64,000 nucleotides of DNA from Entrophospora sp. SA101 (taxonomy: Eukaryota > Glomeromycota > Glomeromycetes > Entrophosporales > Entrophosporaceae): positions 1 through 64,000 of the forward strand of contig CAUDNR010004600.1 of the NCBI GenBank assembly GCA_958430865.1, written 5' to 3'. Below, in pieces: positions 56,711 to 64,000 of this stretch. Below the pieces are notes generated by a model that searched no databases, was not told the DNA's origin, and saw only the letters and a list, made by a program, of their open reading frames with translations. Position numbers and translations under genes: made by a program. Position 1 is the stretch's first letter. Each line of letters begins with the position of its first letter.

Positions 56711-59509
56711 ACCATTCCAGAATTATTTAACTTGGTTTGAAGTGGTTTTAATTTTATGATGTTAATGTTTAATAAATCTCTTTACTTGTTCATAAACCAC
56801 TACTTTTTCTTTGAGAAGTTCAGTACCTATAAAAGGTTCAAAGATTGGGATCTTGACATAGCAACATATGCTTGTCTTATTTTATTTATTTATTTTTATA
56901 AAATTGTTATTAACTAATGAATATATATATGAATGCAATCCATTTATATATAATATCTTTTTCAAAAACTTCCAGAGTTTGGTCATGATTTTTATTGCCA
57001 AGAAAGATCTGTCATTACATTAAATATATGATAAATATGTAAAGGTTAAAATGTTATTTATACATTCAAATTCTCTATTCTCGGTAAATTTTTACTATAA
57101 TAACTTGTTCTGATAGCTTCTGATAAAAACCAGCGACGACATCTTTACTCCATTAACCAGCCTTTATTAATATTTTTAATGAGCATCATTTATACATTTC
57201 ACTTTAATTCCAATTTATCCAACGCCAAATAAGAATCTTTAATATAATATATAATGCACAAGATTTTAAATATTAATATAACTAATATTATCATTGTTTT
57301 CATCTAAAGCTTTAACGCTTATAAGTTGGTTTTATGTTATCTCTTTGTTATCATCATTATTGATGATTTTGTACGAACTTTTGGCATATAAACATTAACG
57401 GGAAAATCTCCCACAAAAAGGTACTAACTAGTAGTACACTATTTCACGAGGATACATAATAGGTCACAGTAAGAATTTTTTTAATTAAAAAAAAAAGATT
57501 TTTATTTTTTATATTATCACCATTAATGGACATCCTCGAATTGGGTAGAATGGGGTGTATTTATGCATGTGGTGCTGAAACTAAATTGGATAGAAATTGC
57601 AATGTATTACGAAAATTCTGGGCACTTCCATTCTTTATTTGAACAAAAACTCTTGACAAAATTAGAATGTCTTTTTCATACATCACATTAAAAATATATA
57701 GTTAAAGAGGATGACATTTGTACTTCCAAGCAATGCTGTGCATATAATGTTTTATTGCAAAATGACGATGATACAAAATTATGTAATAAGAATTCCACTG
57801 CTTTTAATTAAAAGATTGTGTGTTTGAAGATACACACACACACTATCCCAAGAGCAGAAATATTTTTTGTTTAGATGCATAAATAGACAGGAAGTTAGCA
57901 TATGGATATGATTGATAAACTCTAAAAAAAAACGTGAAAAAACTTGTCGTGAAACCTTGAACACATTATCATTAATCGTAACACTAAGTTCAATCGCTAA
58001 TAATATCCAGCCAGCTTTATTGTTTGATGTGCCACACCATTCTAATCAGACTAAAAAAAAAAAGTCACAATCTAAGTTTGATCATTCGTCAAATCAAAAA
58101 GGAACTCACTCGTCCACAAATGAACACATATTAGTACTATGTCATTTAACTGAAACACAACTTCACCAGTAACGAGTTACTTTGTTTTTAACTAGGCCAA
58201 TTGTATATAAAATCCATGAAATGACAATCAAAATTTAGGTATATTATTCTTTAGTATATTAAAGATGGCCCGAAATTTGTTTTTTGCATTGTTAATTTCG
58301 GGTCCTCGACATTCCTTACATGAATGACATAAAAAAGCTATACTGTTTAAAGAACTCAGGTATGATTACTCTATTACTATGAAAAACTAATTTCGGCGAA
58401 GATGAGAAAGGTAGGCAATCTCGGCAAATAAAAATTATTGAAGTTTTGAATTTTTGCGAGCCAATTCATTCCATGTGGTTCCGTTGTATAGGATTAACTA
58501 ATACTAATACTAAATACAGCTACGGTAAATTTGAATTATTTAATCATTGTTATAGCCAACCAATCACACTATGGCAAATGAAAAAATCATCCATCTATTG
58601 TTCATTTTTTTGTAACCTCAAAAGTGCGCCTAAATGTTTAGTCGTTTACTATTACTATTAATATTAATAAAAACAAGAGATCTACAAAGGTGTTAAATAA
58701 AAATCTATATTTATTCCTCTTAAAGCATCTTGTAAATTTTCTGATTTGTTATAATTTTGTAAAAAAATGAGCAATTTTTTTTAAATCAAACGCCTTAACG
58801 GAAATAATGGAATAAAAAATTCTTTCCAAAAAAATTTTTTTTAATCAATGACAATTATCATTATCGTTACCATTCATTCATTCAACATTACATAACGATA
58901 TATACACAATAAATAAATACATATGTGAAAATTTTGATATTTGGTTAGTCTGTTCTTTATTTTAAAATAATTAATCTTCAATATATGTATGCATTTAGAA
59001 ATACAAAGAAAGGGTCTCGACAACCATACATGCACTCAATAAATAATTTAATATTCTAGTAACATTTTTTATTTTTTTATTTTTTTTTTTTTTGATTACA
59101 TTATATATATTATATATGTGGAGTGCTTAATAATAAAAAGATTTTTTTTGATATTCAGATTTTGCCAATAATGAAATAATGAAAATGATAAAAATGCTCA
59201 ACCTCTATGTATGCTCATAAATTAGTGTGTGTGTGTGTGTTTATTTGGCAACATCTAAATTTGAAGTAATAATAATATTAATAACCTTTTTTTTGAAACT
59301 TATGAAAATCATAATTCTTATTATTATATTGGAATTGGCGATTGATTATATTATGCGCGGGAAATTAAATAAAACGAAATTAAAAAAATTAAAATTAAAA
59401 AAATTAAAAATTAAAATAAATTAAAAATTAAATAAATTAAAAATTAAATAAATGTTCGAGATGTTTTTTTTTGATATCGAAGTTGAAAGAATCACTATGT
59501 AAATAAATT
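56711..59509. other. intergenic, copy of 11076-13874
   Basis: Same content as the first copy, including the simple repeats; no gene. Confidence 0.7.
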
Positions 59510-60884
59510 TTAAGACTGTTGCCTCCGAAGCCCTGGGAAATTTAGTAAACGACTTGTGTAAATAGCTTCGTTATGAATTTTTTGTCTTTGGAATGCATAT
59601 TTTTCGAGTTTGGAAAATTTTATTCCTTCTGCTTTATCAAATTCAATAGAAATTTCGGTAGGGGTTGGATCATTACAAATCTTTGTAAACCATGATCCAA
59701 TTGTTTCATATAATTTCGAAGCTGTTGGTCTTTTTGAAGGATCATGATCCCAACATTGCTGCATAAGATCGTTATAACTCTTAGGCGCTTCTTTGCTTAT
59801 CTTTGGCCTTTTTCCGTCTATTATTTTTTGCGCTAGCTCTTCGTTATGTGCCACATTATGAAAGGGTTTAATCCCTGCACCTAATGTCCACATCAAAATT
59901 CCAAAACTGTAAATATCCGATTCGTAAGTATAACAACGATCTAATAAAACCTCGGGTGCTATATAAGGAAGTACACCATATATGTTATTGTCGTTTTCGT
60001 CCTCTACTTTTCCTCCCGGAATATTTAATCCAACGTCGCTAATGCACGTGTATATAAAGTCATTTTCATTGTCTACTAAGATATTTCCTCCATGGAGATT
60101 CGTGTGGAATAATTTTTCTTGGTGAATATGGTCCAGACCATTGGATATTGACCAAAGTATTTCAACAATGTCGCGCCAACAAAGTACACCTTTCGATTCG
60201 TCAAGAAATTGATAAAGATTCCCGTTTTCATAATATTTCATCACAAGACAAAAACATGAGGTGTTGTCGCGTGTAATTCCAAAACAGTCAATGACATAAT
60301 TGCTTCGTACACAACTATGTAATTTATACAACTAAATTAATTGTATCAACAAAAAATGATTTATTAATTAATCGATTTACATTATTAATTAATTAATTAA
60401 CTGGAATAATTACACGATCGATAAATTCGCGAGATATATTTTGTGAATTGTTGAATCTTTTAATTGCAACCTTGATCGGTCCATTTCTTATGTAACAGTC
60501 CATGGTTTTTTCCCACAATAAAATAGGTCCGTCAATCCAATACGCCGAATAAACTGTGCTATATAATCCCGAGTTTTCATACTCGATAAGGTCAAATTCG
60601 TTCCATTTTATCCATTCAAAAAATTCTACTTGAGCAACTGCGTTAGTTTGTGTATATTTTATAAATTTATCTATTTCGACATTATTACTTGTCCATTGGC
60701 TGAAATTTCGTATAAAATATTGCTTTTCACAAATCATACAAAACTTGTACTTGATGTTAGGATTACCACATTCTAAACATTTTCTTTTGGGTTTAGTAAT
60801 AGTAGGGACCTCTTTTTTCTCTTTATTAGTTACATCTTCAGGATTTTTGGCTTCTCCCTGAAGATTATGATGACTATCTGTCAT
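59510..60884 (-). CDS. TKL-like kinase homologue with degenerate active site, second copy
   Basis: Exons 60884-60402 and 60331-59510, 434 aa, translation identical to the copy at 13875-15249, including the HTN in place of HRD. See that entry for domains. Confidence 0.85.
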
Positions 60885-63026
60885 TAATTTTATAATTCGA
60901 GTATATTATTGAATAAATAAAAATTACCGATTTTAATTTTATTCAATAATATACGAAAGGGACTCTATTACTACATTATATAATCGATTGTTTCATTGAA
61001 GCGCGATTAACCACATAACATTATATAATCAATAGATTGTGTAAAGCTTAGCCGAAATCAAAACTAATTTGGTAGATTGCACGTTGACACATATGGACAC
61101 TCCTTTATCAAATAAAAAACGGGTTTAGTGTATTGTATGTATTGAAAAACGATCAACAATTTATAAATGAAGAATATTGTAAAAGTATCACTGGAGAAGA
61201 GTGAAGTATCTTATTAAAGAAAAAATTTTTTATTAGTGGTAAGAATTTATACAAGTTTATTAATCCTTTTCTTTTACAAAAAGAATCAATTGCTAATTAA
61301 AGCTTAGAGGTTTCCATGCATGGTTTTATTAACATTTTGTCTATTTTTTTTGTACTAATACTAATACTAAACAATGAAATGAGGATTTTCGTGCACATTT
61401 TCACACGAGAAATTAGAAAACGGTATAATTAGTACTATTTTAAGAACAATTAAAAAGAAAAATTAATTGTTGTGCTTCCCACGATAAGTGTGTGAGTATA
61501 AGATTTTACAATTAAATATCATTATCAGAAGTTCTTGATCGAAAATCTACCTAATGAATAAATGAATGATTATGTTGTGTGCGTGAATTTGAATTTTAAA
61601 ATTCACGCGTAAAATAAATTAGCGATCATAACTTTGTATACTCGCCCCAAAAAATTTTTTAAAAATTACATCTTTAAAGGTTTAATTTCAATTTTGAATA
61701 ATGGTAAATTTTTCCAATTGAAAAATATATTGATTAATTTTTTTAAAATATTTGTTAGATCAACAAGAAATATTATTGTAGAAATAAATTCTTAATCTAA
61801 TTAAGCTAATAAAGGTTATGCCTGTATATTGCATCATCATTTATAGCAGCAAAGTACAGACAAAGTTCACATCATTTGAATATGACAGCCACCAAATGTT
61901 AAATGAGAATATTTGCATAATAATTGGTTACTTACATTGATTTTAAAATATTCTGCCTTTTAGGTGATCTTTAATTTATGTGACAATGATTTGATGACAT
62001 GAATGAATTTTAATCACTTTTATAGCCAGTCGTATTAGATACACCATCACTTCCAAAATGATAATTATTTGATTTAGAAAGCGGTCTTAAAGTAGAAGTT
62101 TTATCACTAATATTATTTTCAATTTGTAAAAGTTATACAAGTCATGAGAATAATTTTGATTTACTTTTTTTGGTCAAAGTAATATTAATAATATTAATCT
62201 GATTCTTTATGCATTGCAAATTCTGTAGTTCCATTTCTATTTCTACAAAGTTTTCAAAAAGAAACTTATTTCTAAACCAATGTTTATTAGCAGTTTTTTC
62301 AAACATTCTTTGGTTTCAAATTCATCAATATCAATTATTTCATCATATGATAACTCATTAGTTTCATTGTTATGTTTGAAATAGCAGCATTTTCATCAAA
62401 AGGATTATTTCATGAAAATTGTAGAACCCCAAAATATATCCACAAAGGTTGGTGTTAGCAAATTTCATATGATGAATATGCAAACCTGACCTTATTTATT
62501 AATATTTCGGGTCCCAGATCGTTTTTGAGTCATTTTATTTTTTAAGAGTTGGAATTCTCTTCTATATCCAAAAATCTAAATCAATATAGAGAAGTTTTTA
62601 ACTAGTGCAAATTTAAAACAGTTGACGAAGTGTAACATGTACTACGTCATAAATTTGTAAAAGATCTTCGATTTTGTCACGAGAAACTTCAGTAAATCGC
62701 GGGTTTAGGTGGGTTGCAAAAAAACATTTTTTAGGGAATTTGGATGTACTATTTAGTGATCTGCACCATACTTGAACCCACAGGTTCTTATGTTGCAATA
62801 CAGGCAAACTTGATTTGGTCATTCATTATTTATTTGTACTTAAATAAATTGAGGGCGTTGTTGACGTATTAAATTTGTGCAACTTTGAGGTTTTAAATTC
62901 CTCCGTGGTAACGCGAAATATCAACGAGAAAAGTTTTAATTCTATCTATGATTTTGTTTTTTTTTGAGGGGAGGATTAAAAGGATCTACAAGACCAATTG
63001 ACTATATTGGTGTCTTGAACCGTATA
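60885..63026. other. intergenic, copy of 15250-17391
   Basis: Same palindromes (near 60900-60956 and 61581-61608) and no gene. Confidence 0.6.
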
Positions 63027-63090
63027 TGGGGCATGCTACAACAAAATCAGACAAAGTGAACATTTATATTACCAAGAATTCAGGGATCAA
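63027..63090 (+). repeat. TIR-element left end, second copy
   Basis: Identical to 17392-17455. The element body continues beyond the window. Confidence 0.75.
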
Positions 63091-63204
63091 ATTTGTAATG
63101 TGATTATTAAAATCTCCCATTTGTTTGTTATCTTTGTTTTTTCCTTAATATCAAGTGATATAGAATTACTCCTATATAAAAATAATTAACATATCAGATC
63201 TACT

Positions 63205-63444
63205 ATGGAACCCAAGAATTATAGTACTATCAGAAGTATTTTAAAAAAGGAACAAACCGAAAAAATTGCTCCTTACATTTTCAAAATAAATGATACTCGG
63301 ACAATTGAAGCTTATCTAAGGAATGAAAGGATTATCTATGAAATTTACCAAGAAGAAAGAAAAATAATAAACATCAGGAAAATAAAGCGGAATGAAGGTG
63401 TGCTATTACCTAACAAAAAACAGAAATCTTTAGGAGGAAAATAA
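63205..63444 (+). CDS. small basic conserved protein of the TIR element, second copy
   Basis: 79 aa, identical to the product of 17570-17809, with the same TATA-containing leader. Confidence 0.6.
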   Translation: MEPKNYSTIRSILKKEQTEKIAPYIFKINDTRTIEAYLRNERIIYEIYQEERKIINIRKIKRNEGVLLPNKKQKSLGGK

Positions 63445-63479
63445 TATGAAAAATGAAGTCTTATGGTTGAACAATTAAT

Positions 63480-63725
63480 CTATTTTTTCCTTTTAATTCT
63501 TTTAGTAACATAAATCATAGCAATTGTAAAGCCTAAGATTAAAGTTATACCTACTATTCATAACCCAATAGATTTACCATCAAAATTTTCTTCATTGTTT
63601 GAAATATTGTTTTTATATTCCTCTGCAGCTTTGACAAAATCTTCATCTTTTAAATCTGAGGCAATATTTTTAAGTTGGTAGATATTGGGAGCTTGAGTAT
63701 TTCTATTATGTTTATAATCAGGCAT
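63480..63725 (-). pseudogene. small membrane protein ORF with TGA, second copy
   Basis: Identical to 17845-18090, including the in-frame TGA. Confidence 0.4.
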
Positions 63726-64000
63726 TACATAAATTTTTTAATAATCACATGATTATCATCAATAAAAATATCAAAATCTGAACAATTCATTCCAACACCA
63801 AGTGCCAATAATAATACACAATTCTTTTTAATAAACAAAATGTCATTTAAAGAATCAAGAAAATAACAAAGAATTTGAAAGAGGGTAAGTGTTTATCATA
63901 AGAATGGTGATGGCTATGCCACTTGTTGTCACTCTAATTATTTATTTATGAATTGTTTTTATTTTATTATTATCAGTAGTAATAAATGAGTGACGGCGAA
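63726..64000. other. window end, start of F-box pseudogene copy
   Basis: The last 15 bases (from the ATG at 63986) are the beginning of the F-box pseudogene seen at 18351. Confidence 0.6.

Larger units (their letters stand above)
54295..64000 (+). repeat. 9.7-kb duplicate of 8660-18365
   Basis: Constant offset of 45,635 from the first base after the gap to the window end. Homopolymers and microsatellites that I compared are the same length. The only substitution noticed is 8712 A / 54347 G (Asn to Asp in APC4). The copy runs out of the window. Confidence 0.97.

Overview
The window looks like nuclear DNA of an arbuscular mycorrhizal fungus (Glomeromycotina, most likely Rhizophagus or a close relative). 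It is very AT-rich. Genes are split by short GT-AG introns of about 40-200 nt, and proteins carry long Asn, Asp and Gln runs. There is an atypical TKL-like kinase, F-box/LRR gene fragments of the kind that expanded in these fungi, and many decayed DNA transposons (hAT, pogo/Tigger, DUF7869-type) and MITEs. The organism is inferred from these traits; no marker gene was searched.

Layout. 1-4.6 kb: gene-poor, with one hAT-type MITE (2279-2912) and decayed coding fragments. 4.67-11.1 kb: a divergent pair of housekeeping genes. On the minus strand is a 14-exon external alternative NAD(P)H dehydrogenase with two EF-hands and two probable microexons (18 and 9 nt). On the plus strand is a single-exon APC4 gene of the anaphase-promoting complex. 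13.9-15.2 kb: a two-exon kinase-like gene with a degenerate catalytic loop. 17.4-20.2 kb: a candidate TIR element carrying two small genes and enclosing an F-box pseudogene that two MITEs have invaded. 20.7-26.8 kb: a seven-exon Rim15/Greatwall-type kinase. 27-31 kb: nested MITEs and retroelement scraps. 31.25-32.37 kb: a six-exon homologue of the minor-spliceosome protein SNRNP48. 34-43 kb: a small Cys-rich protein, hAT and DUF7869 transposon remains, zinc-finger/coiled-coil paralogue fragments, an RRG7-like mitochondrial protein, and an F-box gene cut by the TIR element. 45.0-47.8 kb: a 13-exon copine. 48-54.3 kb: transposon remnants and a POLR3E-like (Pol III subunit) pseudogene.

At 54285-54294 there is a 10-N gap. 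The remaining 9,706 bases (54295-64000) repeat 8660-18365 at a constant offset of 45,635 with a single difference noticed (8712 A versus 54347 G). This means a second partial APC4, a second kinase-like gene and a second left end of the TIR element. It is either an assembly redundancy or a very recent duplication.

The intact genes do not form one pathway. They cover respiration, the cell cycle, nutrient and quiescence signalling, splicing, membrane/Ca signalling and mitochondrial maintenance, as is usual in eukaryotic genomes. Exon boundaries for the alternative dehydrogenase, Rim15, SNRNP48, copine and the kinase-like gene were worked out by hand from GT/AG sites, reading phase and family conservation. 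All five models close in phase without internal stops.
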